Below, piece by piece: positions 17,025-25,595 of a DNA stretch of 64,000 nucleotides. Positions within the stretch are counted from its first letter, which is position 1. Every line of letters starts with the position of its first letter. Under the pieces are notes generated by a model. The model was not told where the DNA came from. It was given only the letters and a program-made list of their open reading frames with translations, and did not search any database. The DNA is from Bacillota bacterium. Lineage in GTDB: Bacteria; Bacillota; Clostridia; Lachnospirales; Lachnospiraceae. A program made the position numbers and the translations under genes. Where the stretch lies: NCBI GenBank assembly GCA_023386315.1, contig JAEWJZ010000009.1:1-64000 (forward strand), in the 5' to 3' direction.

Positions 17025-18662
17025 TTAACCTTTATTCCTCCAGTAGAACCAATCCCCCACTCTGTTTGCATCTTTATATTTCATTATTTTACTAAGTAAA
17101 TTATGGGATGGATTTATTATTTTAATTACAATTATTCCTGAAGATTTTAACTTACTATGCAAACTTTCTATTATTTCCCAGTCCTCTTCATAATTAACCA
17201 GTGGTTGTTCAATAATAGCAAAGTCATATAGAATATCATTAGCACTTAATAAATCATTGACAGAATCAAAATATTCAGCTTTATCAGAAACGCCCTGCAA
17301 ATCTTCCAAAAAGCAAACATCATTCGTAAAATTATGAAGAATTACATTTAAGTTACTTGAGTTTTCTTTAATATCTTCTTTAATTTTTAAAGAATTCCCC
17401 CCTAATCCACAATTTATCCCCATAACAAATACCGGTCCCTCACCCGTACATTTCAAAACTTGAAATAAACCAGGATCATAACAGAATCCTACCCCCCATG
17501 GATCGACACCGTAAACAGAGGCAAACCATTTTCTACCTTTGTTATAATAATCAGAATTATCAATTTCATCTTTCAATGTCACGGATCCAAAATGATGGCA
17601 ATAAGCATTTTTTATCAGTGCCATTTTATGACCGGATCGTCTAAGCAAAAGGCTTTGCCTATCGTCAGGAAAAAATAGTGTTTCTTCAGCAATCATAGAT
17701 AATGCAAGATAACGGATATCTCGATAATATACACTGGTTCTTTTAATATCAATCGGATTACACAAGCGGACCCTCTGCTCCTGTCGGAAAGGATTTTCTC
17801 TATTATTCTTTTCTACAAATACATCTAATTCTTCTAAATTGGAATATTCAGCTGGTATAGATTGAAGATTACTAATATTACTGGTACTTGGAACAGCCCA
17901 TGCTACCTGGGGATTTGCCTCCATATAATCATATAAATTTTTAATAGCATTTTTTGTTATAACAATATCATTGCTTATACCTATATAATACTTTCCTTCT
18001 ATTATTAAACTTCCAATATGAATCTTTCCATTAATTTTTATGTCAATTTGTTTAGTTGGACAGATTGATTCAAAATATTCTTTAGTACCATCATCACATC
18101 CGTGATTATATAATATAAGTTCACAGTTTAAGTTGGGTGGTATATTTTTCAAAAGAGATTCCACACACATTTTGGTATAATTTAGCTTATTATAAGCTAC
18201 TACAGCAATTGAAATATCATATTTGTATTTACCCGATTTTATGGATTCTTCAAGATATGGATTTTTTAACAAATCCATCATCTCACTTTCATAGAAATTC
18301 TGCTTACGTACTGGATCCAATGAAACAATTGCGAAAAAATAAAATCTTACCATAGCCAATCTGGTAAGTGGAATAAGTTCGTATTCAATTCTATGCAATG
18401 TTGCGTCCATGCTGAATCGTTTTAGACAATTATCAAAAGAATAAAGAATGTCCTCGCAGCCAATCCAGAGCTCTTGATAGACCTTTTCATCCGATTGTTT
18501 GCAAAATCCCTTTATTGATTCCAAGACTAATTTACAATCTTGGAACATTTTTGTTATCTTTGATTTATTTTTTTCTTTCACATATTTATAAATTTCAAAC
18601 TCTGCTTCTAATAAAGTCTCAAACATCTCTACAATATGCTCAGTTAATTCATGTTTTTCCAT
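17025..18662 (-). CDS. GT2-family glycosyltransferase, probably flagellin-directed
   Basis: The product is 545 residues. It has a helical N-terminal region (1-140), a GT2/GT-A domain (about 145-375: DISIAVVAYNKLNYTK, ILYNHGCDDGTKEYFE, the NDIVIT metal-site region, HHFGSVTL) and a C-terminal Rossmann-like part (FVMGINCGLGGNSL). The same three-part layout and many motifs (PSTSN, RVRLCNPI, GVDPWGVGFCYDP) recur in the protein encoded at 21872-23686 on the other side of flagellin, so the two are paralogues. I infer that it glycosylates flagellin in the cytoplasm before export. No signal peptide or membrane anchor is seen. Confidence 0.82.
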   Translation of the reverse strand: MEKHELTEHIVEMFETLLEAEFEIYKYVKEKNKSKITKMFQDCKLVLESIKGFCKQSDEKVYQELWIGCEDILYSFDNCLKRFSMDATLHRIEYELIPLTRLAMVRFYFFAIVSLDPVRKQNFYESEMMDLLKNPYLEESIKSGKYKYDISIAVVAYNKLNYTKMCVESLLKNIPPNLNCELILYNHGCDDGTKEYFESICPTKQIDIKINGKIHIGSLIIEGKYYIGISNDIVITKNAIKNLYDYMEANPQVAWAVPSTSNISNLQSIPAEYSNLEELDVFVEKNNRENPFRQEQRVRLCNPIDIKRTSVYYRDIRYLALSMIAEETLFFPDDRQSLLLRRSGHKMALIKNAYCHHFGSVTLKDEIDNSDYYNKGRKWFASVYGVDPWGVGFCYDPGLFQVLKCTGEGPVFVMGINCGLGGNSLKIKEDIKENSSNLNVILHNFTNDVCFLEDLQGVSDKAEYFDSVNDLLSANDILYDFAIIEQPLVNYEEDWEIIESLHSKLKSSGIIVIKIINPSHNLLSKIMKYKDANRVGDWFYWRNKG

Positions 18663-18773
18663 CTAAACCCTCTTTTAATCATTTTCTACCCCATATCAAA
18701 ACCACTAAATTAGTGATACCTTTTCATATTGTGTTTTTTAATATATTATTTCTTTAGCCTAATCAAAAACTAA

Positions 18774-20096
18774 TTAATTAGTTTCCAATGCATTTTTTTC
18801 TTCTGTAGAAAATAATCCATAAATTCGTTTTTCCAGTGCAGCAAAATCCGTTAATTCAGCTGCTTTCAACAAAAACAACTTGTTTTTTAAGGATGTCGGA
18901 TTATACAATTTTAAAAGAAAGTTAAAAGTTAATTCTCCAGTTACTGCTTCCCCAGTTTCAGCTTTAAAAAGACAAATTATATCTTTAAGAATTGGCATTA
19001 AGTATAAATCCAGCCTTAGTGCCAAAACGCCATACCTCATCATCTCAGATGCCTTACCAAATTCCCTAAATGTAAAAAATAATATTTGATATATTTCATA
19101 TAAAGCACCAGATATATCCAAAAAACTAATTCCTTGATACTGGTCAAGTAATTGTAACGCTCTTTCAAAATATAAAACAGTTTTCTTCTTATCTCCTTTT
19201 TTATAGTACCAATATCCAAACCAACACTCTAAATCCGGAGAATTACACCCATAAATTTTTGCTTTTTCATATATATCATAAAGTTCTTGTTCTTCCCCTG
19301 TGTCATTTAAATATTTTAACTTAAAGTAATTACAAAATACAGTTTCCTTTCTTGCCTCTGAGCGGACATTGTCCATATTAGTTATGACATGTAAATAAGC
19401 CTTTTCTGCTTTGTCAAAGGACTTCATTGCAAATAGGGAGTCTCCTAAATACGCCCAAGCGTTATAATCCTCGGGATTTTCTGCAACTTCATTCTCTAAA
19501 ATACGAACATTCCGTTCCAATTTCCTCGTTTCCTCATATACCTGTCTTGTATATCCTGTATGATATATGGTCAATTCTTTAGAGGCATCAACAACAACAA
19601 CAACCTCATTACCCTCTGAATTATACAGAGTCTCATGAATTCGATTGTGGTAACTCAATTCAGCAGTTTTGCGAAATATCCTATCTTGAACTCCCGTCGA
19701 AAAAGGTTGCCCCTCATCATCTAAATTAACTAATGAACTTCTTACCGCATGTGGTCTTGCATTTTTGTGATAGCTCTTTTCTATACGCGCCAAGATAGGA
19801 ATTATCTTTTTCGTACTTTCCTCTGCGTAGTATTCATCAGCATCTAGAAATACAATCCAATTACCTTTAGCCTTACTAATCGCAAAATTCTTTGCTGCCG
19901 AAAAATCATCTATCCAAGGGAAGTGAAAAACTATGGCCCCCATCTCCTCTGCTATTTGAACTGTATGGTCATCAGACCCTGTATCAACAACAATTTGTTC
20001 AAAAACAGTTCCTTTCCCCCATTCCAAAGCTCTTCGAATGTTATTTTCTTCATTTTTAACGATCATGCATTGAGACAATCGAACTGATTGAACCAT
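18774..20096 (-). CDS. GT2-family glycosyltransferase with TPR-like C-terminus
   Basis: The start at 20096 (MVQSVRLSQCMIV) has AGTGAGG about 9 bases upstream. A GTG at 20111 is the alternative. The product is about 440 residues. The GT domain (10-220) has CMIVKNEENNIRRAL, VVDTGSDDHTVQIAEE, and the DXD-type metal site FLDADEYY. The C-terminal half is made of helical repeats (WAYLGDSLFAMKSFDKAEKAYLHV, WFGYWYYKKGDKKKTVLYFERAL) consistent with TPR. Relatives act in peptide or protein glycosylation (SunS-like). It is the first gene after flagellin. It is related in layout to the tandem pair at 29315-31536. Confidence 0.84.
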   Translation of the reverse strand: MVQSVRLSQCMIVKNEENNIRRALEWGKGTVFEQIVVDTGSDDHTVQIAEEMGAIVFHFPWIDDFSAAKNFAISKAKGNWIVFLDADEYYAEESTKKIIPILARIEKSYHKNARPHAVRSSLVNLDDEGQPFSTGVQDRIFRKTAELSYHNRIHETLYNSEGNEVVVVVDASKELTIYHTGYTRQVYEETRKLERNVRILENEVAENPEDYNAWAYLGDSLFAMKSFDKAEKAYLHVITNMDNVRSEARKETVFCNYFKLKYLNDTGEEQELYDIYEKAKIYGCNSPDLECWFGYWYYKKGDKKKTVLYFERALQLLDQYQGISFLDISGALYEIYQILFFTFREFGKASEMMRYGVLALRLDLYLMPILKDIICLFKAETGEAVTGELTFNFLLKLYNPTSLKNKLFLLKAAELTDFAALEKRIYGLFSTEEKNALETN

Positions 20097-20127
20097 TTCA
20101 AATAACCTCACTTTAATTCTATAGAAT

Positions 20128-20160
20128 ATCCCTCGGAAGGAACCGAGCCTTTCGAGGGAT
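20128..20160 (-). terminator. Hairpin after flagellin (attenuator or partial terminator)
   Basis: ATCCCTCGGAAGG and CCTTTCGAGGGAT form a 13 bp stem (one G-U) with a 7-base loop, 27 bp past the flagellin stop. The minus-strand sequence after it lacks a strong T tract. It probably stabilises abundant flagellin mRNA or partly stops transcription before the glycan genes. Confidence 0.55.
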
Positions 20161-20186
20161 AATATGCTTTAAATTAATCAGTATTA

Positions 20187-21452
20187 TTATTTTAATAACT
20201 GTAAAACACCCTGTGGAAGCTGATTTGCCTGAGCAAGCATAGCCTGAGAAGACTGCACCAAAATGTTATTCTTGGTATAGTTCATCATCTCTTTTGCCAT
20301 ATCAACGTCACGAATACGGCTCTCAGCTGCAGACATATTCTCAGTTGTTACACCTAAGTTGTTGATTGTGTGCTCAAGACGGTTCTGTAAAGCACCTAAA
20401 TCACCACGTGTAGAAGATACTGTATTAATTGCATCTTTAATTGTCTTAATAGCAGCCTTTGCACCGCTCTGAGTGCTGACATCTACGGTATCAAGACCAA
20501 GTGCTTTTGAACTCATTGAGCCAACGCTTACTGTCAGTGCATTAAAGTCTTGACCTGAATCCCCAATCTGCAATGCTAGACCAGATCCTACAGTTGTTCC
20601 TGCAGGTGCTGTTCCTGCACCCATAATACTAGTTAAACCAGTTGCAAGAGATCCTGCAGTTGCACCAGCACCAGCACCTGTAATATCAATTCTACCAAGA
20701 CCTACACTTGATAAATCAATGCTTGCGGTTTCACCCTGTGCTAAAGTACCAGTCCCTAATGCCTGTCCTGCATTCGCCCCATTTGTACGAGTAGTAACTT
20801 CTGCCAAATCAATAACTGTAGTCTTAGAAGAACCATCAGCATTATTAGTAACCGTTACTGTGATCTTGCCTGCGTTAGCAGTGATTCCAACCGTCTGAGA
20901 TTCATTTACACCACCGGTGGTTGTATCATCAACAGAAAGAGAAGCACCTGATGCCTTATTTACTAAAGCAGTAGCACCAAGCGTACTACCAGTTCCTACC
21001 ATAGTAGCCGGTGCGCCAGTTGTCTTACCAAGGCTACCATCTAACAGGTTGATTCCGTTGAAGTTTGTACCTTCTGAAATACGATCGATTTCGCTCTTTA
21101 AAGAGTCAACTTCTTTCTTAAGGTTCTCACGGTCAACGTTATCCTGATAGGTTCCGTTTGCAGACTGAGTAGCAAGCTCAACCATACGGTTTAACATGGA
21201 GTGAACTTCTGTTAAAGCACCTTCAGCTGTCTGAACTAAAGAAATACCATCGTTTGCGTTCTTGGAAGCTGTCTCAAGACCTGTGATCTGTGCTCTCATC
21301 TTCTCAGAAATAGCAAGACCAGCTGCGTCATCACCTGCGCGGTTGATTCTGTAACCAGAAGATAATTTCTCAAGGTTCTTAGATACGGAACCGTTGTTGC
21401 TTCCTAACTGTCTGTAAGAGTTTAATGCTGCGATATTGTGCTGAATTCTCAT
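20187..21452 (-). CDS. Flagellin
   Basis: This is the major filament subunit, 421 residues. The N-terminal D0/D1 region (MRIQHNIAALNSYRQLG, LSSGYRINRAGDDAAGLAIS, QTAEGALTEVHSMLNRM, the TLR5/assembly region) and the C-terminal D1/D0 region (SRIRDVDMAKEM, ILVQSSQAMLAQANQ, ending QGVLQLLK) are complete. The centre (about 145-335) is rich in T, S, A and G, with many candidate O-glycosylation sites. A perfect AAGGAGG lies 8 bases before the ATG. The leader is long and structured. The glycosylation genes follow directly on the same strand, and a glycosyltransferase diverges on the other side. Confidence 0.97.
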   Translation of the reverse strand: MRIQHNIAALNSYRQLGSNNGSVSKNLEKLSSGYRINRAGDDAAGLAISEKMRAQITGLETASKNANDGISLVQTAEGALTEVHSMLNRMVELATQSANGTYQDNVDRENLKKEVDSLKSEIDRISEGTNFNGINLLDGSLGKTTGAPATMVGTGSTLGATALVNKASGASLSVDDTTTGGVNESQTVGITANAGKITVTVTNNADGSSKTTVIDLAEVTTRTNGANAGQALGTGTLAQGETASIDLSSVGLGRIDITGAGAGATAGSLATGLTSIMGAGTAPAGTTVGSGLALQIGDSGQDFNALTVSVGSMSSKALGLDTVDVSTQSGAKAAIKTIKDAINTVSSTRGDLGALQNRLEHTINNLGVTTENMSAAESRIRDVDMAKEMMNYTKNNILVQSSQAMLAQANQLPQGVLQLLK

Positions 21453-21460
21453 GTGTTTTT

Positions 21461-21497
21461 CCTCCTTGAATATGTATCAGGGAAATCCTTTTCCCTG
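21461..21497 (-). promoter_or_regulatory. Flagellin leader: GGA-loop hairpin beside the ribosome site (CsrA-like sites)
   Basis: On the mRNA strand, CAGGGAA and TTCCCTG (21478-21497) form a stem whose loop reads AAGGAT, presenting a GGA, and about 10 bases later AAGGAGG is the ribosome site. This two-site arrangement matches the known CsrA-regulated hag leader of Bacillus subtilis. A further imperfect stem lies at 21508-21533. CsrA binding is inferred. No csrA or fliW gene is in the window. Confidence 0.5.
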
Positions 21498-21694
21498 GAT
21501 GATAGGACGCTTTCTGGTTTTCCAGATAAAGCGTTAAGAAGTTTGAAACCTCTGCGGGGTACCAGCCGCGTGGCGGGTTTCGTAAAAATCTGACACTTGT
21601 GTCTGCAAGAAGCCTGTACAATGAACTGCCGCCGCAAAATCAGGTTAAAACCGCTTTGCAGAAGAAAATCATCATCATCTTCCTTTCACATACT

Positions 21695-21722
21695 TTATCG
21701 AGTCGGAGGCTTAAAAAGTTAA
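21695..21722 (-). promoter_or_regulatory. Putative sigma-D (sigma-28) promoter of flagellin
   Basis: TTAA (21719-21722), a 16-base spacer and CTCGATAA (21695-21702) on the minus strand resemble the motility-sigma consensus TAAA-N15/16-GCCGATAA. It would give a leader of about 235 bases. The stretch 21498-21871 otherwise holds only leader hairpins and the divergent promoter region of the next gene. Confidence 0.5.
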
Positions 21723-21871
21723 GTCATTTTTTGTAGAAATTTAAAATATTTTTTCAGCATTCAAAGAACCCGGACAGCAGCCATATAATAAAGTGATACC
21801 TGCATACCTGGCAGCGTCATTCACACGTTTCTCCATACCTGACACTGCCTTTCATTAAGAAGGAATCTATT

Positions 21872-23686
21872 ATGACACACAAATTTCTAACCTTAAATAC
21901 AGCATCTGCCGATGACCCAATAAATTTCTGGAAACGGATAATTCAAAGCCAGAATTTTCTATTGCATATAGCCACAACCCTGCTTCCCACGATGCTCCAT
22001 CAGGAAGATCGCCTACTAATCAGCCAGCTGAAAATCATGGAATCCCTGATCACTGACTTAGGACCTGAATTGATTGATCCTGCAATACAAAATATACCAA
22101 CCTCTTTCCAAGCCATGTATCACAACGTGAGCTGGACTGTTGAACAGCTTACATCACTAATTTTAAGTAAAAATCCGGAAAAAGCCGCCGCACTGACAGA
22201 GTTTCAGCTAATTCCATTTCTTCAGGACTGGCTGGAAGACACCTACTTCTGGACACTCATCTATCCTGATAAAGAGAAAATGAAGGAATACTATAAAACC
22301 GAATTTGCAGAGAACCACAAAAACACCTACAACAACAGGGGCGAAAAATTTCTTATTTCCATTATGATACCTGTTTTCAACAAATTGGAATATACAAAAA
22401 GATGTCTGGAGAGTCTCTTTCGAAATACAGATCTGGCCAAATACCCCTGTGAACTGATACTGCTAAATGATGGTTCCACCGACGGGACGGAAGAGTATTT
22501 TGAAAGCCTTGGTATAACAAAGGTTATAACTTTAAAACAAAATGTAAAAACAATGATCTTTTCTCTCTTATTCCGAGTTTGTGAAGGAAAATATGCAACA
22601 TTTGTTAATAACGACACCATTCTTACCGAGCACTGGCTGGATAATCTGCTCACCTGCCTGCAATTTTACCCTAACGCAGTCATGTCTGTCCCCAGTACGC
22701 CAAACACCAGCAACCGTCAGGGCATGGTTGCTGAATTCACTCCAGAAAACGCAGAAGCAGTAGCAAAAGCCCATAACCGTCCTTGTCCATACCTTTGGGA
22801 AGAGCGGTGCAGACTCATGCCTGTGATCGCATTATATGATGTGGAGAAAGTGAATACCTTTGGATTCGCGGACCGCTATTTCCACACTATGGAATTCTGG
22901 GATGATGATTTCAGTCTGCGTGCGAGAAGAGCCGGCTTTCAGCAGATTCTCTGTTTGGATACCTGGTGCTACCATTATGGAAGTATTTCCGGTAAGGCTG
23001 ACCAGATCAAAAACAGGACCCTTTTCAACGGCAGAGTGCTGTTTCAGACAAAATATGGCATTGATCCCTGGGGAAATAACTTTTGTTATGATCCCTACCA
23101 GTTATCTCACATTGAACCTACCATCCAACAGCAGCCTGCGAACGTTTCCATGCTGGCTATTGATCCCGGATTTGGTGCAGATGTGCTGAAGTTTAAAACA
23201 CAGCTTAGAAGGAGGGAGAAAAAGAGTTCATTTTCATTCCTGATCAATGACGCTGGTCTGAAAGACGATTTAAATCCATTTAACAGCACTGTCATTGTAT
23301 CTCCTTCTGTTTTAGAGACACATAAGTATATTCCAGAAGGCTCCTACAACTATATAAGTCTGGGTAAAGATTTATCCGTTTATCCCGATTACAAAGAACT
23401 GCTTAAAGAATGCTCAGCACATCTTAGAACAGGAGGTTTCATATATTTTTATGTTTTAAATCCCTATGCTTACCATCTGAAACGGGAACTTTCCGAAGAA
23501 CGGATGCTGAACGGGAAAGATTCCCTCACACTCATTAATATCCAGGAACTTTTGCCGCTCCTTATCAGTCTCAATTTAAAAACACAGTTAAGAGCGATTC
23601 TGGAAACTGCATCACCTGCTGAGCAAAAAGGCGGTTATACGGAACACCTTAACCGTTATTTTTTGATTTGCGAAAAGCAAAGTTAA
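21872..23686 (+). CDS. GT2-family glycosyltransferase divergent from flagellin
   Basis: The product is 604 residues. After a helical N-terminal region (1-160) comes a GT2/GT-A domain (about 165-400): ISIMIPVFNKLEYTKRCLES, LLNDGSTDGTEEYFES, the metal-site region FVNNDTILT, then HYGSISG. The C-terminal part is Rossmann-like (LAIDPGFGADVL; LRTGGFIYFYVLNPY) and looks like a degenerate methyltransferase fold. It is a paralogue of the 545-residue protein at 17025-18662. The ribosome site AAGGAA lies 6 bases upstream of ATG. A TATAAT at 21784-21789 could be its -10. Its role is probably flagellin glycosylation, and it is the only member of the island on the plus strand. Confidence 0.82.
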   Translation: MTHKFLTLNTASADDPINFWKRIIQSQNFLLHIATTLLPTMLHQEDRLLISQLKIMESLITDLGPELIDPAIQNIPTSFQAMYHNVSWTVEQLTSLILSKNPEKAAALTEFQLIPFLQDWLEDTYFWTLIYPDKEKMKEYYKTEFAENHKNTYNNRGEKFLISIMIPVFNKLEYTKRCLESLFRNTDLAKYPCELILLNDGSTDGTEEYFESLGITKVITLKQNVKTMIFSLLFRVCEGKYATFVNNDTILTEHWLDNLLTCLQFYPNAVMSVPSTPNTSNRQGMVAEFTPENAEAVAKAHNRPCPYLWEERCRLMPVIALYDVEKVNTFGFADRYFHTMEFWDDDFSLRARRAGFQQILCLDTWCYHYGSISGKADQIKNRTLFNGRVLFQTKYGIDPWGNNFCYDPYQLSHIEPTIQQQPANVSMLAIDPGFGADVLKFKTQLRRREKKSSFSFLINDAGLKDDLNPFNSTVIVSPSVLETHKYIPEGSYNYISLGKDLSVYPDYKELLKECSAHLRTGGFIYFYVLNPYAYHLKRELSEERMLNGKDSLTLINIQELLPLLISLNLKTQLRAILETASPAEQKGGYTEHLNRYFLICEKQS

Positions 23687-23707
23687 CCTTTAACTTTCCA
23701 TGCATAC

Positions 23708-23759
23708 AAAAAAGTTAAGGAGCAAAACCAATAAACTAGTTCAGCTCCTTAACTTTTTT
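23708..23759. terminator. Bidirectional terminator between convergent genes
   Basis: A perfect 16 bp stem (AAAAAAGTTAAGGAGC / GCTCCTTAACTTTTTT) with a 20-base loop has an A tract on one side and a T tract on the other. It should end both the plus-strand glycosyltransferase and the minus-strand yjfB-like gene. Confidence 0.88.
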
Positions 23760-23762
23760 CTC

Positions 23763-23954
23763 TTACACTCTTACATCAACATACTGTCCTAAACCAGTTG
23801 TTTTAATCTGGTTTGGCACTGCCGCATCCATCATCTTTAAAAGATCGGCTGCCTGTGCTTCCTGGTTATCCATTGCCTTTTTGGTAACGCTTAAGCTGGC
23901 ACTCTGTTGAATTTTAGCAGAACTTAACTGCATACTCATTGCTGCAATATCCAT
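23763..23954 (-). CDS. YjfB-like putative motility protein
   Basis: The product is 63 residues, the normal length for the YjfB family of small putative motility proteins. It starts MDIAAMSMQLSSAKIQQ and ends GLGQYVDVRV, with a central amphipathic helix (TKKAMDNQEAQAADLLKMMD). There is no signal peptide or membrane helix. A strong AAGGAGA ribosome site precedes the ATG. A perfect sigma-D -10 element (GCCGATAT) sits upstream at 24008-24015, so the gene should belong to the late flagellar regulon. The molecular function is unknown. Confidence 0.88.
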   Translation of the reverse strand: MDIAAMSMQLSSAKIQQSASLSVTKKAMDNQEAQAADLLKMMDAAVPNQIKTTGLGQYVDVRV

Positions 23955-24007
23955 ATCTTTCTCCTTTCACATAACATGTCATAAGAAATCATGGTCCAAC
24001 ACTATTT

Positions 24008-24015
24008 ATATCGGC
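24008..24015 (-). promoter_or_regulatory. Sigma-D -10 element upstream of the yjfB-like gene
   Basis: The minus strand reads GCCGATAT, identical to the Bacillus sigma-D -10 consensus, about 54 bp before the start codon. The matching -35 (TAAA) is weak at N15/N16 (TATG/TTAT). Confidence 0.6.
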
Positions 24016-24039
24016 TATTATCATTGAACGCATAAGTGG

Positions 24040-25578
24040 TTATTCCTGTTGCTGATAACAATCCAGAGTAAACCAGAATTCGACTCCGCCTTCTACATTG
24101 CGTACTCCACAGGACTTATTGTGAGAGTCAATAATAGCTTTTACAATGGAAAGACCTATGCCGCTGCCTCCATACTCCCGTGTATGCGCCTTATCCACTT
24201 TGAAAAACTTCGTCCACAGCTTTGGTAAATCTTCTTCCGGTATACTCTGTCCCGTATTAAATACAGTTACAAGTGCCTCTTTTCCATTCTCTTCAGCGGT
24301 AATAATAATCTCCCGCTCTCCGCCCAGATGATTAAGTGCATTATTTAAATAATTGGTGATCACTTCTTCTATTTTAAATTCATCAGCATAGACACGGATG
24401 GTATCAAAGGTCTCCAATTTCACATTCGCTTCCTTTTGCTGAATCAAAATGCCTGCAGATCCAATCACTCCACGAATGAGTTCCGTTAAATCAAAGCTTT
24501 CCAACTGCAGATCATCATTTCCGAATTCAAGAGCCGTGAGATTTAACAGCTGCCGGACCATTTTATTCATCTTATTGGCCTCATCCATTATCACCTCACA
24601 GTAATAATCCCTGCTCTCCGGATCTTCTGCCATTCCCTCCGTTAAACCTTCCGCATACCCCTGAATGAGAGCTATAGGTGTTTTTAACTCATGGGAAACA
24701 TTGGCAATGAAATCCTTTCGCATCTCATCGATCTTTACTTTTTCTGCAATATCCTTCTGCAATTCCTCATTAGCACTCCGAAGCTGTCCGATTGTATCCT
24801 TAAGTTTGTCGGACAGCTGATTCATGCTGTTTCCCAAAACACCAATTTCATCTTTTTCATTACCGGTGTATTTCGCCTCAAAGTCCAGACTGGACATCTT
24901 CTCAGATAAATTTGCCAGCTGAAGGATTGGAGTTGTGATCCGCTTGGTCGTAAAATAGATAAACAAACTGCCTATAAACAATGCCATAGACCCTACATAT
25001 GCCAGGAAACGGTTTGACAAAGCCACACTGTCCCGGATGCTCGACAACGGAATTGAAATAAGAAAAATTGTTTTATTATCAGAAAAATATCCCCAGCTTT
25101 CCAGATAATAGGAATCTGAACGTTTATCATAGGTTTTCTGAACAATATAATTGTCATGCTTTTTCAAAACGCTGGCCTGGGGCATATCTTTGCCAAAAAT
25201 ATAATCTTCCACCCTATTTTTTAAGAACTGGCGATCACCACTTGTAGACATCAGGTATTCGTCAGTTGAACTGTCGATTAAAATCATCATTAAGTTGTAT
25301 TTTTCGCCCATCGTGCGGAACATCTTCTGTATGGGTCCTTCATTCTTGAAATCGGGATCATAGGAATCATGGTAATATTCGATAATTCCTTTTCCGCTTT
25401 CATTGGCCTGGGCGACTACCTGGTCAATCTCCGTATAGGCCATTTCCAGTATGCGGACCTTGGCTCTGGTATAAAAGCCCTCTAAAAACCAATTGTTCAC
25501 GCACCAGGTGGTCAGAAGAACAAATGCCATCAGACAGACAAATACTATGGCAAAACGCGCCTTTATGGAATGCTTCAT
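24040..25578 (-). CDS. Membrane sensor histidine kinase
   Basis: The product is 512 residues. It has an N-terminal transmembrane helix (about 8-30), an extracytoplasmic sensor of about 160 residues, a second helix (near 190-210, FLAYVGSMALFIGSLFIYF), a HAMP domain (TTKRITTPILQLANLSEKM), a HisKA domain with the phosphoacceptor in FIANVSHELKTPIALIQGYAEG, and a HATPase with YGGSGIGLSIVKAI. The layout matches WalK/PhoR-like kinases. It follows its response regulator by 17 bp. The stimulus is unknown. It lies between motility genes and kduI without an obvious target gene next to it. Confidence 0.93.
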   Translation of the reverse strand: MKHSIKARFAIVFVCLMAFVLLTTWCVNNWFLEGFYTRAKVRILEMAYTEIDQVVAQANESGKGIIEYYHDSYDPDFKNEGPIQKMFRTMGEKYNLMMILIDSSTDEYLMSTSGDRQFLKNRVEDYIFGKDMPQASVLKKHDNYIVQKTYDKRSDSYYLESWGYFSDNKTIFLISIPLSSIRDSVALSNRFLAYVGSMALFIGSLFIYFTTKRITTPILQLANLSEKMSSLDFEAKYTGNEKDEIGVLGNSMNQLSDKLKDTIGQLRSANEELQKDIAEKVKIDEMRKDFIANVSHELKTPIALIQGYAEGLTEGMAEDPESRDYYCEVIMDEANKMNKMVRQLLNLTALEFGNDDLQLESFDLTELIRGVIGSAGILIQQKEANVKLETFDTIRVYADEFKIEEVITNYLNNALNHLGGEREIIITAEENGKEALVTVFNTGQSIPEEDLPKLWTKFFKVDKAHTREYGGSGIGLSIVKAIIDSHNKSCGVRNVEGGVEFWFTLDCYQQQE

Positions 25579-25595
25579 TCACTCACCTCTAATGA

